DNA of 47,149 bases from Thermus sp. LT1-2-5 (GTDB lineage: Bacteria; Deinococcota; Deinococci; Deinococcales; Thermaceae). The stretch lies in contig NZ_BSRG01000015.1 of assembly GCF_040363165.1 (NCBI RefSeq), positions 1-47,149 on the forward strand, written 5' to 3'. A model generated the notes under the pieces. It was given only the letters and a program-made list of their open reading frames with translations. It ran no database searches and was not told the origin of the DNA. Positions within the stretch are counted from its first letter, which is position 1. Each line of letters starts with the position of its first letter. A program made the translations under genes and the position numbers. Positions 24,853-33,779 of this stretch are shown here, piece after piece.

Positions 24853-26888
24853 GGGATAGGGTCCGGTGGCATCTCCTCCCGCTGCCCCCGGTGCCCGAGT
24901 GGCTTGGCCTCATGCAGGGCCTAGGGGTGGGGCCTGAGGCGGCCTTGGCCTACTGGCACCGGGGGGTACGGCGGCGGGAGGACCTCGCCCCCCCCCTTAC
25001 CCGGCTCCCCCTGAAGGGCCTGGAGGAGGCGGCTGAGCTCCTTGCCCGGGCCATGGGCGAGGGGAAGCGCATCCGCATCCACGGGGACTACGACGCCGAC
25101 GGCCTCACGGGCACGGCCATCTTGGTGCGGGGGCTTCGGGCGCTTGGGGCCGAGGTCCATCCCTTTATTCCCCACCGCCTCGAGGAGGGCTACGGGGTCC
25201 TCATGGAGCGCATCCCCGAGCACCTGGAGGCGGCGGACGTCTTCCTCACCGTGGACTGCGGGGTCACCAACCACGCCGAGCTTAGGGAACTGGTGGAAAA
25301 CGGGGTGGAGGTCCTGGTCACCGACCACCACACCCCCAAGGAAACCCCACCCCCGGGCCTGGTGGTTCACCCCGCTTACACCCCGGGGCTAGGGGAGCAC
25401 CCCACGGGGGCGGGGGTGGCCTTCCTGCTCCTTTGGGCCTTGCACGAGCGCTTAGGCCTTCCCCCGCCCTGGGACTATGCCGATTTGGCGGCGGTGGGCA
25501 CCATCGCCGACGTGGCGCCGCTTTGGGGCTGGAACCGGGCCTTGGTGCGGGAGGGGCTGGCCCGCATGCCCGCCTCGCCCTGGGTGGGCCTTAGGCTCCT
25601 CGCCGAGGCGGTGGGCTATACGGGGAAGGCGGTGGAGGTGGCCTTCCGCATCGGCCCCCGCATCAACGCTGCAAGCCGCCTAGGAGAGGCGGAGAAGGCC
25701 CTAAGCCTCCTCCTTACCGATAGCGAAGCGGAAGCCCGGGCCCTGGTGGAGGAGCTAAACCGCCTCAACGCCCGCCGTCAGGCCATAGAGGAGGAGATGC
25801 TGCGGAGGCTTCTCCCCCAGGCCGACCCCGAGGCCAAGGCCATCGTCCTCCAAGACCCCGAGGGCCACCCCGGGGTGATGGGCATCGTGGCGAGCCGTCT
25901 TCTGGAGGCCACCCTGCGCCCGGTGTTCCTGGTGGCCCAAGGGAAGGGGACCGTGCGGAGCCTCCCCCCCATCAGCGCCGTGGGGGCGCTCCAGGAAGCG
26001 GAGGACCTCCTCTTGCGCTATGGCGGCCACAAGGAGGCGGCGGGCTTCGCCCTTGAGGAGGACCGCTTCCTCGAGTTCCAAAGGCGGATCGAAGCCTACG
26101 CCGCCCGTTTCCCCGACCCCGTGCAGGAGGTGCCGCTTCTGGGCCCGCTTCCCCCCGCCTCACGCCTGGCGGAGCTTTACCGGGCCCTTCGCGACCTGGA
26201 GCCCTTTGGCGCCGGGAACCCCGAGCCCCTCTTCTTGCTTGCGGGAAGCCCCGAGGAGGTGCGGACCATGGGGGAGGGCAAGCACCGTAGCTTCCGGCTC
26301 CAAGGGGTAAGGGTGGTGGCCTGGCGCATGGGGGATAAGGAGGTGCCCGACCCCGTGGAGGCGGCGGTTCTCCTCACGGAGAACCGTTTCAACGGCAGCG
26401 TGAGCTACGAGGCCCAGGCCCTGGACTTCCGGGTACCCGGGGAACTCGTTGCCCAGGGGGAGCCCTTCGCCCACCCCCTTTCCCTGGGAGAGGCCTTGGC
26501 CCGGGCGCGGATGGGGGAGGGGGTCTACATCCCGGAGGAAAACCCGGAGGGGCTTGCCTACGCCAAGGCCCAGGGCTTCACCCTCCTTCCCCCCGAGGAG
26601 GCCTCCCTCTGGCTTGGCCTTCCCCCTTACCCCGTGGCCTGGAAGCGGGTGGACGTGGCCTTGGGGAGCGAGGCCAAGCGACGCCTGGCCACACCCCCCG
26701 CCTTGGACACCCCGGAGGAGGCCCTCAAGGCCCACATTGCCCGGAGGCTCCTTTTCGCCTACGAGCGGCGGCACCCCGCCCTCTTCAGCGAGGCGCTTTT
26801 GGCGTACTGGGAGGTAAGCCGTGTAGAGGGCCGCGGGAAGCCCATGAGGCCAGGATCTACACCCAGGCCTACCGGATCTACGGGATGA
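24849..26888 (+). CDS. recJ: Single-stranded-DNA exonuclease RecJ
   Basis: 679 residues. 5'-3' exonuclease of recombination and repair. The DHH phosphoesterase motifs are IHGDYDADGLTG, FLTVDCGVTNH and VTDHHTPKE, with the DHHA1 half (GHPGVMGIVASRL, RYGGHKEAAGFA), OB fold and Thermus-type C-terminal domain. The T. thermophilus protein, as I recall it, has 666 residues and ends soon after LLAYWEV; here that motif is followed by about 20 residues with poor codon bias running to 26888, overlapping a well-biased open frame. The natural stop was therefore probably lost or shifted. Confidence 0.93.
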   Translation: MRDRVRWHLLPLPPVPEWLGLMQGLGVGPEAALAYWHRGVRRREDLAPPLTRLPLKGLEEAAELLARAMGEGKRIRIHGDYDADGLTGTAILVRGLRALGAEVHPFIPHRLEEGYGVLMERIPEHLEAADVFLTVDCGVTNHAELRELVENGVEVLVTDHHTPKETPPPGLVVHPAYTPGLGEHPTGAGVAFLLLWALHERLGLPPPWDYADLAAVGTIADVAPLWGWNRALVREGLARMPASPWVGLRLLAEAVGYTGKAVEVAFRIGPRINAASRLGEAEKALSLLLTDSEAEARALVEELNRLNARRQAIEEEMLRRLLPQADPEAKAIVLQDPEGHPGVMGIVASRLLEATLRPVFLVAQGKGTVRSLPPISAVGALQEAEDLLLRYGGHKEAAGFALEEDRFLEFQRRIEAYAARFPDPVQEVPLLGPLPPASRLAELYRALRDLEPFGAGNPEPLFLLAGSPEEVRTMGEGKHRSFRLQGVRVVAWRMGDKEVPDPVEAAVLLTENRFNGSVSYEAQALDFRVPGELVAQGEPFAHPLSLGEALARARMGEGVYIPEENPEGLAYAKAQGFTLLPPEEASLWLGLPPYPVAWKRVDVALGSEAKRRLATPPALDTPEEALKAHIARRLLFAYERRHPALFSEALLAYWEVSRVEGRGKPMRPGSTPRPTGSTG

Positions 26889-27383
26889 TCTACCTGGTGC
26901 CGGGCTCGGGCACCGCAGACCTCCTAAACCAGGAAAAGGCGTACCTGCCCGTGACCGGGGCCCTATTGTATGCCCCCGGGTACGCCCATCCCCCCGAAGC
27001 CAAGGACCCGAAGGCCAGCACGGGCTTCCTCGCCTTGCGAAAGGAGCGCATCCCGTGGGTGGTGGGGGGCAAGGCGGCGGAACCCCGCACGAGCCCGGCG
27101 CTTTTGGAGAAGCGCCAGCTGACTTTTCTCTTTGGGGACTACCTCTTGGCGGGGGGGCTTTTGGTGCCCCGGGGGGTGCGGCTTTCCGACCACCTCTCCC
27201 AGGCCAAGCCCTTCCAGACCCTCCTGGAGGCCCGCCTGTACATCCTGCGCCCCGATCGGCCCATCGTGGAGCTGGAACAGTTGGAGAGCTTTTCCCTTCG
27301 TTACCCTCAACCTCCGCCTGGCGGAGGCCGTGGCCGAGGCCCCGGGGCAGGCGCACGACCCCCGCCTCACCCTATTTGGCTGA
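26885..27383 (+). pseudogene. Frameshifted gene of unknown function after recJ
   Basis: From ATG 26885 (ATGA overlap with recJ) a well-biased frame runs MIYLVPGSGTADLLNQEKAY onward to about 27290; it then loses Thermus codon bias and reads antisense to valS. The +1 frame takes over at once with VTLNLRLAEAVAEAP and stops at 27381-27383. Removing one T from TTTT at 27290-27293 restores one protein of about 165 residues. The good bias also extends upstream of 26885 (HEARIYTQAYRIYG) with no start codon in frame. So either two indels (decay or sequencing error) or a +1 frameshift. No family recognised. Confidence 0.65.
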
Positions 27384-29958
27384 GGGCTTCGCGGATCCTT
27401 TCCGCTTGCTCCAGGTTTTCCTTAAGCCTGGCCTCCTCCGCCGCCACCACTTCCCGGGGCGCCTTTTCCCGGAAGCCGGGAGCGGAGAGCTTCCTTTGGC
27501 TTTTTTCCGCCAGCTCCAGGAGGTCTTTGAGCCGCTTTTCCTGCCGGCGCTTCCACTCCTCCACATCCAGAAGCCCCTCCAAGGGCATTCGGGCCGTGAC
27601 CTTGGGCAAGGCCTTGACCAAGGCTTTTTCCGGCCTCTCCTCTAGGAGTTCGGCCCGGGCCAGGAAGCGGAACACCCCTAGGTTCTCCCGCAGGGGGGCC
27701 GTTTCCCCCTCCAGAAAGACCCGCACCTCCTGCCCCGGGGGAAGCCCGGCCTCGGCCCTTAAGGCCCGCACCGCCGTCACCGCTTGCTTGAGCGCTTCAA
27801 AGGCGGCTTCGGCCTTTTCGTCCTCCCTGCCCTGGGCCTCGGGCCAGGCCTCGAGGGCCAGCTCCTCCTTGCCCGTGAGGGCCTGGTAGAGCTCACTGGT
27901 GAGGAAGGGCATCATGGGGTGGAGGAGCTTGAGGAGGGTGGCCAAGGCCTCCTGCAGGGTCCGGAGGGTGTGGGCGTTCCCCGCCTTGAGGGCGGGCTTG
28001 GCCGCCTCCAGGTACCAGTCGCAGAACTCGCTCCAGACGAGCTCGTAAATCTCCCGCGCCGCCTGGGCTAGGTCCAAGGCCTCGTAAAGGGCGGTGATCT
28101 CCCGCACTCCCCGGTCCAGGCGGCTTTGCATCCAGCGGTCCGCCAGGGTGGGGGTGTCCGCCTGGGGCTGGAAGCCCTCCCGGGAGAGGAGGACGAAGCG
28201 GGCGGCGTTGTAGAGCTTGTTGGCGAAGTTGCGGGCCATCTCCAGCCAGCGGAGGTCCAGCCGTATGTCCTGCCCCCCCGTGGCCAGGTAGATGAGGGCG
28301 AAGCGTAGGGCGTCGGCCCCGTAGCGCTCCACCATCTCCAAGGGGTCGATCACGTTCCCCTTGGACTTGGACATCTTCTGGCCCTTCTCGTCCAGGACCA
28401 GGCCGTGGAGGAGCACGGTCTTGAAGGGCCTTTCCCCCATGAAGTGGTAGCCGGAAACCTCCATGCGGGAAACCCAGAGGAAGAGGATGTCGTACCCCGA
28501 AACCAGGACGTCCCCAGGGTAGAAGGCCTTGAGGTCTTCTGTCTCCTCTGGCCAGCCCAGGGTGGAAAGGGGCCAAAGCGCGGAGGAGAACCAGGTGTCA
28601 AAGACGTCCTCCTCCCGCCTGAGCCGGGGGCTTCCGCAGGCCTCGCAGAGGGTGGGGTCCTCCAGGTAGCGCTCGGGGCGGGGGACGTTTATGGCGTTGC
28701 AGTCCTCGCAGTACCAGGCGGGGATCTGGTGGCCCCACCAAAGCTGGCGGGAGATGTTCCAGTCCTTGACGTTCCTGAGCCAGTCCAGGTTGACCTTTTT
28801 CCAGCGCTCGGGCACGAAGGCGATATCCCCCCGCTCCAGGCCCCTTATGACCTTTTCCGCCAGGGGCTTCATGGAAAGCCACCACTGGGGGAAGATGGCG
28901 TACTCGATGGGGGTGCCGCAGCGGGAGCAGGTGGCGAGGTTTATGGTGTAATCCTCCTCCTTGACCAGGTGCCCCGCCTCCCGGAAAAGTTCCACCGCCT
29001 TCTTGCGGGCCTCGAAGCGGTCCAGGCCCCTTAAGGGCTCGGGTACCCTTTCCCCCTCCATCCTCCCTTCCAGGTTGATCACGGACACCGCCTCGAGGCC
29101 GTGGCGTTCCCCGATTTCGTAGTCCAAGGGATCGTGGGCGGGGGTGACCTTGAGGGCCCCGGTGCCGAACTCCTTCTCCACGGCGCTATCGGCCAGAATG
29201 GGGATCCAGATCTCCGTGAGGGGGATGCGGGCCCGCTTGCCGATGAGGCCTTGGTAGCGCTCGTCCTCGGGGTGGACGGCGATGGCCTGGTCGGCAAAGA
29301 CCGTTTCCGGGCGCACGGTGGCGATTTCTATGAAGCCGCCCCCCTCCACCTCGTAGCGCAGGGTGTAGAGCTTGCCGGGGGTGGGCTCGGTTTCCACCTC
29401 CAGATCGGAGAGGGTGGTCTCGCACCGGGGGCACCAGTTCACGAGCCTCGGGGCGCGGTACGCCAGGCCCTCGTGGAAGTAGCGGGAAAAGGCGTAGCGC
29501 ACCGCCTTGGAGCGCTTCTCGTCCATGGTGAAGGCCTCCCGGCTCCAGTCGGCGCTGGCCCCGAGGCGCTTGAGTTGCTTGAGGATCGTCCCCCCCGACG
29601 CCTCCTTCCACTGCCACACCCGCTTTAAGAACGCTTCCCGGCCCAGGTCGTGCCGGGTCTTGCCTTCCTTGAGGAGCAGGCGCTCCACCACCACCTGGGT
29701 GGCGATGCCGGCGTGGTCCGTGCCGGGGAGCCAGACCGCTTCGTAGCCCCGCATGCGCTTGTAGCGGATGAGGGCGTCTTGGAGGGAGTTGTCCAGGGCG
29801 TGGCCCATGTGCAAGGAACCCGTGACGTTGGGGGGTGGCATGAAGATGACGAAGGGGGGCTTGCCGCTTTTGGGGTTGGCCACGAAGGGGTTCTTCGCCC
29901 ACCTTTCCGCCCACTTGGGTTCCACCGCCTGAGGGTCGTAGGCCTTGGGTAGGTCCAT
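27367..29958 (-). CDS. valS: Valyl-tRNA synthetase
   Basis: 863 residues, class Ia. HIGH-type motif PPPNVTGSLHMGHA, KMSKS signature QKMSKSKGNV, editing domain with the TTDHAG-like PGTDHAGIATQ region, four-cysteine zinc motifs (CPRCETT, CSRCGTP, CEDCN, CEACGS) and C-terminal coiled-coil arm ending AERIREALSQIG. Start ATG 29958 gives MDLPKAYDPQ, matching the T. thermophilus enzyme (862 residues); ATG 29967 is an alternative. It lies 49 bases after the hypothetical gene at 30595-30008 and is probably co-transcribed with it. Its end overlaps the convergent broken gene by 17 bases. Confidence 0.97.
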   Translation of the reverse strand: MDLPKAYDPQAVEPKWAERWAKNPFVANPKSGKPPFVIFMPPPNVTGSLHMGHALDNSLQDALIRYKRMRGYEAVWLPGTDHAGIATQVVVERLLLKEGKTRHDLGREAFLKRVWQWKEASGGTILKQLKRLGASADWSREAFTMDEKRSKAVRYAFSRYFHEGLAYRAPRLVNWCPRCETTLSDLEVETEPTPGKLYTLRYEVEGGGFIEIATVRPETVFADQAIAVHPEDERYQGLIGKRARIPLTEIWIPILADSAVEKEFGTGALKVTPAHDPLDYEIGERHGLEAVSVINLEGRMEGERVPEPLRGLDRFEARKKAVELFREAGHLVKEEDYTINLATCSRCGTPIEYAIFPQWWLSMKPLAEKVIRGLERGDIAFVPERWKKVNLDWLRNVKDWNISRQLWWGHQIPAWYCEDCNAINVPRPERYLEDPTLCEACGSPRLRREEDVFDTWFSSALWPLSTLGWPEETEDLKAFYPGDVLVSGYDILFLWVSRMEVSGYHFMGERPFKTVLLHGLVLDEKGQKMSKSKGNVIDPLEMVERYGADALRFALIYLATGGQDIRLDLRWLEMARNFANKLYNAARFVLLSREGFQPQADTPTLADRWMQSRLDRGVREITALYEALDLAQAAREIYELVWSEFCDWYLEAAKPALKAGNAHTLRTLQEALATLLKLLHPMMPFLTSELYQALTGKEELALEAWPEAQGREDEKAEAAFEALKQAVTAVRALRAEAGLPPGQEVRVFLEGETAPLRENLGVFRFLARAELLEERPEKALVKALPKVTARMPLEGLLDVEEWKRRQEKRLKDLLELAEKSQRKLSAPGFREKAPREVVAAEEARLKENLEQAERIREALSQIG

Positions 29959-30007
29959 GCTATCCATCACTTTACCCGGGCGGGCCAGGGGAAGGCCAGG
30001 GCAGGGC

Positions 30008-30595
30008 TTAGGGAAGGGCGTAGAGGTAGTAGCGCCCGTTTTCCAGGTGGAAGAAGGCCTCCTCGTAGGCCAGGCCCTCAATGGGGGTTTCGGGGGGGAT
30101 GGGAAGGGAAACCCCTCCCACCCGGATGCCCTCCGGGAGGACCTCCAGGGTTCCTTGGGCCACTTCTTGGCTTTCCGCCTCCGGGTCGTTGAGGGGCGTG
30201 TAAAGGAGGCGCACGGGAAGCCCCTTTAGGCTATGGAGCACGTTGCTGGGGTGGCGGAAGGGGGCGCGGTGGAGGAGGCGCTCCTCCACCTCCGCCACCT
30301 CCCCCAAGAGGGCGTAGCGGTCCAGGGGCAACAGGGCCTTGCCGCTTTCCAGGAGCACCAGGAACCGGGTGCGGTCTTCCTCCGAGAGGAGGACGGGGGC
30401 CTGGTGGCGGCCCACCTTGGGGTCTTGGTCCAAACGTCCCTTGAGGAGCTCTTTGGCGGCCTCCAAGGCCTCTTCCCTCGTGGGGTAGAGGCTATAGGGG
30501 TTCACCTTGAAGAGGAGTTGGTACCCCTGGGGCCCTTGGATGAGCCAGGCCACATGGAGCTCAAAGAAGCGGCGTTTTTGCCAGGCGGGGTGCAT
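30008..30595 (-). CDS. Conserved-looking hypothetical protein upstream of valS
   Basis: 195 residues, soluble, no signal peptide or membrane segment. Rich in short beta-prone stretches (ELHVAWLIQGPQGYQLLFKV at the start, GRYYLYALP at the end) and a helix EEALEAAKELLKG near residue 45. Codon bias is typical, so it is a real gene. I recognise no family. ATG 30595 is supported by a TATACT box seven bases upstream. Likely first gene of an operon with valS. Confidence 0.7.
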   Translation of the reverse strand: MHPAWQKRRFFELHVAWLIQGPQGYQLLFKVNPYSLYPTREEALEAAKELLKGRLDQDPKVGRHQAPVLLSEEDRTRFLVLLESGKALLPLDRYALLGEVAEVEERLLHRAPFRHPSNVLHSLKGLPVRLLYTPLNDPEAESQEVAQGTLEVLPEGIRVGGVSLPIPPETPIEGLAYEEAFFHLENGRYYLYALP

Positions 30596-30602
30596 AGGGA
30601 GG

Positions 30603-30608
30603 AGTATA
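30603..30608 (-). promoter_or_regulatory. -10 box of a probable leaderless promoter (minus)
   Basis: TATACT on the minus strand ends seven bases before ATG 30595. It is divergent from the mrp promoter. Confidence 0.6.
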
Positions 30609-30631
30609 CGCCCTCATTGTGCCTTCACCCC

Positions 30632-30658
30632 TTGCCCAAAGCTATCGCCGGGTATACT
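30632..30658 (+). promoter_or_regulatory. mrp promoter
   Basis: TATACT at 30653-30658 with a possible TTGCCC -35 at 30632-30637 (15-base spacer). The predicted start site lies only a few bases before ATG 30670, so the leader is minimal. Confidence 0.5.
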
Positions 30659-30669
30659 CTAGGCCCGGT

Positions 30670-31722
30670 ATGGCGCTATCCGAAGAGCGGGTCCTGGAGG
30701 CCCTGCGCACGGTGATGGACCCCGAGCTGGGGAAGGACCTGGTGTCCTTGGGCATGGTGGGGGAGGTGCGGCTTGAGGGCAAGCGGCTGGAAGTGCTCGT
30801 GAACCTCACCACCCCCGCCTGTCCCCTCAAGGGGCAGATCGAGGCGGACATCCGCAAGGCCCTCCTCCCCTTGGGCCTCGAGGAGGTGCGGGTCCGCTTC
30901 GGCGGGGGGGTGCGTCCCCCGGAAAAGTACCCTATTCCCGGGGTGAAGCACGTGGTGGCGGTGGCCTCGGGCAAGGGTGGGGTGGGGAAGAGCACCGTGG
31001 CCGCTAACCTGGCCCTGGCCCTCAGCCAGGAGGGGGCCCAGGTGGGGCTGTTGGACGCCGACCTCTATGGCCCGAGCCAGGCCAAGATGTTCGGTCTGGA
31101 GGGGCAGAAGCTCAAGGTGGACCAAAACCGCCGGATCCTCCCCCTGGAGGCCCACGGCATCAAGGTCCTCTCCATGGCCAACATCGTTCCCCCGGGCCAG
31201 GCCATGATCTGGCGGGGGCCCATCCTCCACGGCACCCTGAAGCAGTTCTTGGAGGAGGTGAACTGGGGGGAGCTGGACTATTTGGTGGTGGACCTCCCCC
31301 CAGGCACCGGGGACGTGCAGCTTAGCCTGGCCCAGCTCACCCAGGTTTCCGGCGGGGTCATCGTCACCACGCCCCAGGAGGTGGCCGTCATCGACGCCGA
31401 GCGGGCGGCGGACATGTTCAAGAAGGTACAGGTGCCCATCCTGGGGGTGGTGGAGAACATGAGCGCCTTCCTCTGCCCCCACTGCGGCAAGCCCACCCCC
31501 ATCTTCGGGGAGGGGGGCGGAAAGCGGCTCGCCGAGCGGCTCAAGGCCCGCTTCCTGGGGGAGATCCCCCTCACCCTTCCCTTACGGGAAAGCGGGGACC
31601 AAGGCACCCCCATCGTGGCCCAGGACCCGGAGGGGCCAGAGGCCCAGGCCTTCCGCCGGGCGGCCCGGGAGCTTGCCGCCGCTTTGAGCGTCCAGGCCTT
31701 TATCGCTTTGCCCATGGCCTGA
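30670..31722 (+). CDS. mrp: Mrp/ApbC-type iron-sulfur cluster carrier ATPase
   Basis: 350 residues. An N-terminal MIP18/DUF59 domain (about 5-80, with C51 in NLTTPACPLKGQI) precedes a P-loop ATPase with GKGGVGKST (101-109), DADLYGPSQ, DLPPGTGDVQ and the C-terminal cluster-binding pair in FLCPHCGKPTP. Such proteins bind a bridging Fe-S cluster and pass it to apo-targets. The gene two bases downstream encodes a SufR-like, cysteine-rich regulator, which supports an iron-sulfur role. Confidence 0.92.
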   Translation: MALSEERVLEALRTVMDPELGKDLVSLGMVGEVRLEGKRLEVLVNLTTPACPLKGQIEADIRKALLPLGLEEVRVRFGGGVRPPEKYPIPGVKHVVAVASGKGGVGKSTVAANLALALSQEGAQVGLLDADLYGPSQAKMFGLEGQKLKVDQNRRILPLEAHGIKVLSMANIVPPGQAMIWRGPILHGTLKQFLEEVNWGELDYLVVDLPPGTGDVQLSLAQLTQVSGGVIVTTPQEVAVIDAERAADMFKKVQVPILGVVENMSAFLCPHCGKPTPIFGEGGGKRLAERLKARFLGEIPLTLPLRESGDQGTPIVAQDPEGPEAQAFRRAARELAAALSVQAFIALPMA

Positions 31723-31723
31723 T

Positions 31724-32320
31724 ATGGCCCTTCTCCTGGAAGGTACCAAGGAACGGGTTCTGGACCTCCTCAGGGTCAAGCCCCGCACGGCCAAGGAGGT
31801 GGCGGAGGCCCTGGGCATCAGCCAGGTGGCGGCCCGCAAGCACCTGGAGGACCTCGAGGCCCGGGGCCTGGTGCGCTCGGAGGTGCGCCGCTGCCCGGGC
31901 CGGGGCCGGCCCTACCGCCTTTACCAGGCCCAGGACGAAGGAGCCCCCTACGCCGCCCTTTGCCAGGATGTGCTCAAGGGCCTCGAGGGGGCCTTGGGGA
32001 AGGAAGGGGTGGTGCGGCTCCTCTTGGAAAGGAACCGGCAGCTTTTTGCTCCCCTGAACCTAAAGGGCCTTCCCCTGCGGGAGCGCCTGGAACGCTTGGC
32101 CGCCTTTCTCAAGACCCAGGGCTACGAGGCGGAGGTGGTGGAGGAGGGAGGAAGGCTTTACCTCTGCCAGCACCGATGTCCTAAGCTCGCCCTCTCCCGG
32201 GAACACGAGGCCCTTTGCCAAAGCGAGCTCTTGGCCTACCAGGAGCTTTTGGGCCTCCCCCTCCTCCGGGAGGAACGCCTGGCGGAGGGGGGAAGCTGCT
32301 GCCGCTACCGCGTAGAATGA
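31724..32320 (+). CDS. SufR-like iron-sulfur transcriptional regulator
   Basis: 198 residues. An N-terminal winged helix (about 8-65, TAKEVAEALGISQVAARKHLEDLEARGLV) resembles DeoR/ArsR-type regulators such as SufR. The C-terminal third has C148-x3-C152, C165 and the pair C192-C193, arranged like the Fe-S ligands of SufR (CQHRCPKLALSREHEALC). It probably senses cluster status and controls Fe-S assembly genes. It starts two bases after mrp. The exact ligand set differs from cyanobacterial SufR, so the sensor claim is an inference. Confidence 0.75.
   Translation: MALLLEGTKERVLDLLRVKPRTAKEVAEALGISQVAARKHLEDLEARGLVRSEVRRCPGRGRPYRLYQAQDEGAPYAALCQDVLKGLEGALGKEGVVRLLLERNRQLFAPLNLKGLPLRERLERLAAFLKTQGYEAEVVEEGGRLYLCQHRCPKLALSREHEALCQSELLAYQELLGLPLLREERLAEGGSCCRYRVE
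32313..32318 (+). promoter_or_regulatory. -10 box of a probable leaderless prmA promoter
   Basis: TAGAAT ends six bases before GTG 32325, without a ribosome binding site; identical in hexamer and spacing to the box at 8256. Confidence 0.55.
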
Positions 32321-32324
32321 CGGG

Positions 32325-33089
32325 GTGTGGGTTTACCGCCTAAAGGGCACGCCCTGGGAACTGGACGCTATCCTCCCCGAGCTCTTTGACCGGGGGGCGC
32401 GGGGGCTTTGGGAGCGGGAAGGGGAGGTCCTGGCCTACTTTCCCGCCCCCTTGGACCTGCCCTACGGGGGGGTCTGGGAGGAGGCGCCGGACGAGGACTG
32501 GCTCGAGGCCTGGCGGCGCGACCTGAAGCCTGCCCTGGCCCCCCCCTTCGTGGTTCTCGCCCCTTGGCACGCTTGGGAGGGGGGGGAGATCCCCTTGGTC
32601 ATCGAGCCCGGTATGGCCTTCGGCACCGGGCACCACGAGACCACCCGCCTGGCCCTCATGGCCCTGGCCCGCCACCTCGCCCCGGGGGAAAGGGTGCTGG
32701 ACCTGGGCACGGGAAGCGGCATCCTGGCCATCGCCGCCGCCAAGCTGGGGGCGGAGGCCGTGGGGGTGGACATAGACCCCTCCGTCTTGCCCCAGGCGGA
32801 GGAGAACGCCCGCCTAAACGGGGTTTTTGCGCGCTTTCTGGAAGGGAGCCTAGAGGAGGCGCTTCCCCTCGGCCCCTTTGACCTCTTGGTGGCCAACCTC
32901 TTCGCCGAGCTTCACCAGGCCTTTGCCCCCCGCTATGGGGAGGCCTTGGCCCCCGGGGGGAGGCTTCTCCTCACGGGCATCCTTAAGGAGAAGGCCCCCT
33001 TGGTGCGGGAGGCCCTCCGGGATGCGGGGTTTTTCCCCCTGGAGGAGGCGGAGGAGGGGGAGTGGGTCCTCCTCGCCTATAGGAGGTAG
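32325..33089 (+). CDS. prmA: Ribosomal protein L11 methyltransferase
   Basis: 254 residues, same length as the T. thermophilus enzyme. A small N-terminal substrate-recognition domain (1-60) is joined by a helical linker to a Rossmann methyltransferase domain: FGTGHHETTRLAL, SAM loop LDLGTGSGILAIAAAKLGA, VGVDIDP and the catalytic-region motif DLLVANLFAEL. Trimethylates L11. Followed three bases later by rsmE. Confidence 0.95.
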   Translation: MWVYRLKGTPWELDAILPELFDRGARGLWEREGEVLAYFPAPLDLPYGGVWEEAPDEDWLEAWRRDLKPALAPPFVVLAPWHAWEGGEIPLVIEPGMAFGTGHHETTRLALMALARHLAPGERVLDLGTGSGILAIAAAKLGAEAVGVDIDPSVLPQAEENARLNGVFARFLEGSLEEALPLGPFDLLVANLFAELHQAFAPRYGEALAPGGRLLLTGILKEKAPLVREALRDAGFFPLEEAEEGEWVLLAYRR

Positions 33090-33092
33090 CCC

Positions 33093-33779
33093 GTGCGTCC
33101 CCACCGCGCCTATAGCCCTGGCCTCAGCGGCGTCCTCTCCCACCGGGAAAGCCGCCACCTTTTGCAGGTGCTAAGGGCCCAGGTGGGGGACCGTTTTACC
33201 GTGTTTGATGCGGAGCGGGAGGCCTTGGCCGAGGTGGTGGACCTGGGCCCCCCGGTGCGCTACCGCATCCTGGAGGAGCGCCGCCCGGAGCGGGAGGTGG
33301 GGGTGGAGGTGGTCCTCTATATGGCCCTCCTCAAGGGGGACAAGCTGGCCGAGGTGGTGCGCATGGCCACGGAGCTCGGCGCCACCCGCATCCAACCCCT
33401 CATCACCCGGCACAGCGTGCCCAAGGAGATGGGGGAGGGGAAGCTTAGGCGCCTGCAGGCCATCGCCCTCGAGGCGGCCAAGCAGTCAGGAAGGCTAAGG
33501 GTGCCCGAGGTCCTTCCCCCCATACCCCTGAAGGCGGTGCCGGAGGTGACCCAAGGCCTCGTGGCCCACGTGGGGGCAAGCCGCTTGGTGCGGGAGGCCC
33601 TGGACCCGGAAAAGCCCCTGGCCCTGGCCGTGGGGCCGGAAGGAGGCTTCGCCGAGGAGGAGGTGGAGCTCTTGGAGGCGCGGGGCTTCACCCCGGTGAC
33701 CTTGGGGCGGAGGATCCTCCGGGCGGAAACCGCCGCCCTCGCCCTCCTCGCCCTTTGCACTGCGGGGGAGGGAAGGTGA
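33093..33779 (+). CDS. rsmE: 16S rRNA m3U1498 methyltransferase
   Basis: 228 residues. An N-terminal PUA-like domain (HRAYSPGL, SHRESRHLLQVLRAQVGD) precedes a SPOUT knot domain with ALLKGDKLAEVVRMATELGA, AVGPEGGFAEEEV and LGRRILRAETAAL, the SAM-binding knot. It methylates N3 of U1498 in 16S rRNA. GTG 33093 has AGGAGGT immediately upstream inside the prmA end. The stop overlaps the next GTG start (GTGA). Confidence 0.94.
   Translation: MRPHRAYSPGLSGVLSHRESRHLLQVLRAQVGDRFTVFDAEREALAEVVDLGPPVRYRILEERRPEREVGVEVVLYMALLKGDKLAEVVRMATELGATRIQPLITRHSVPKEMGEGKLRRLQAIALEAAKQSGRLRVPEVLPPIPLKAVPEVTQGLVAHVGASRLVREALDPEKPLALAVGPEGGFAEEEVELLEARGFTPVTLGRRILRAETAALALLALCTAGEGR

Noticed and set aside
27286..27300. 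Programmed +1 frameshift at GCTTTTCCCTTC
   Set aside because: No stop codon, SD-like element or stem at the site; a single-base indel in the T run explains it better. Kept only as a minor alternative.
26160..27356. 398-residue minus-strand ORF
   Set aside because: Antisense to recJ and the broken gene; no bias and no promoter.
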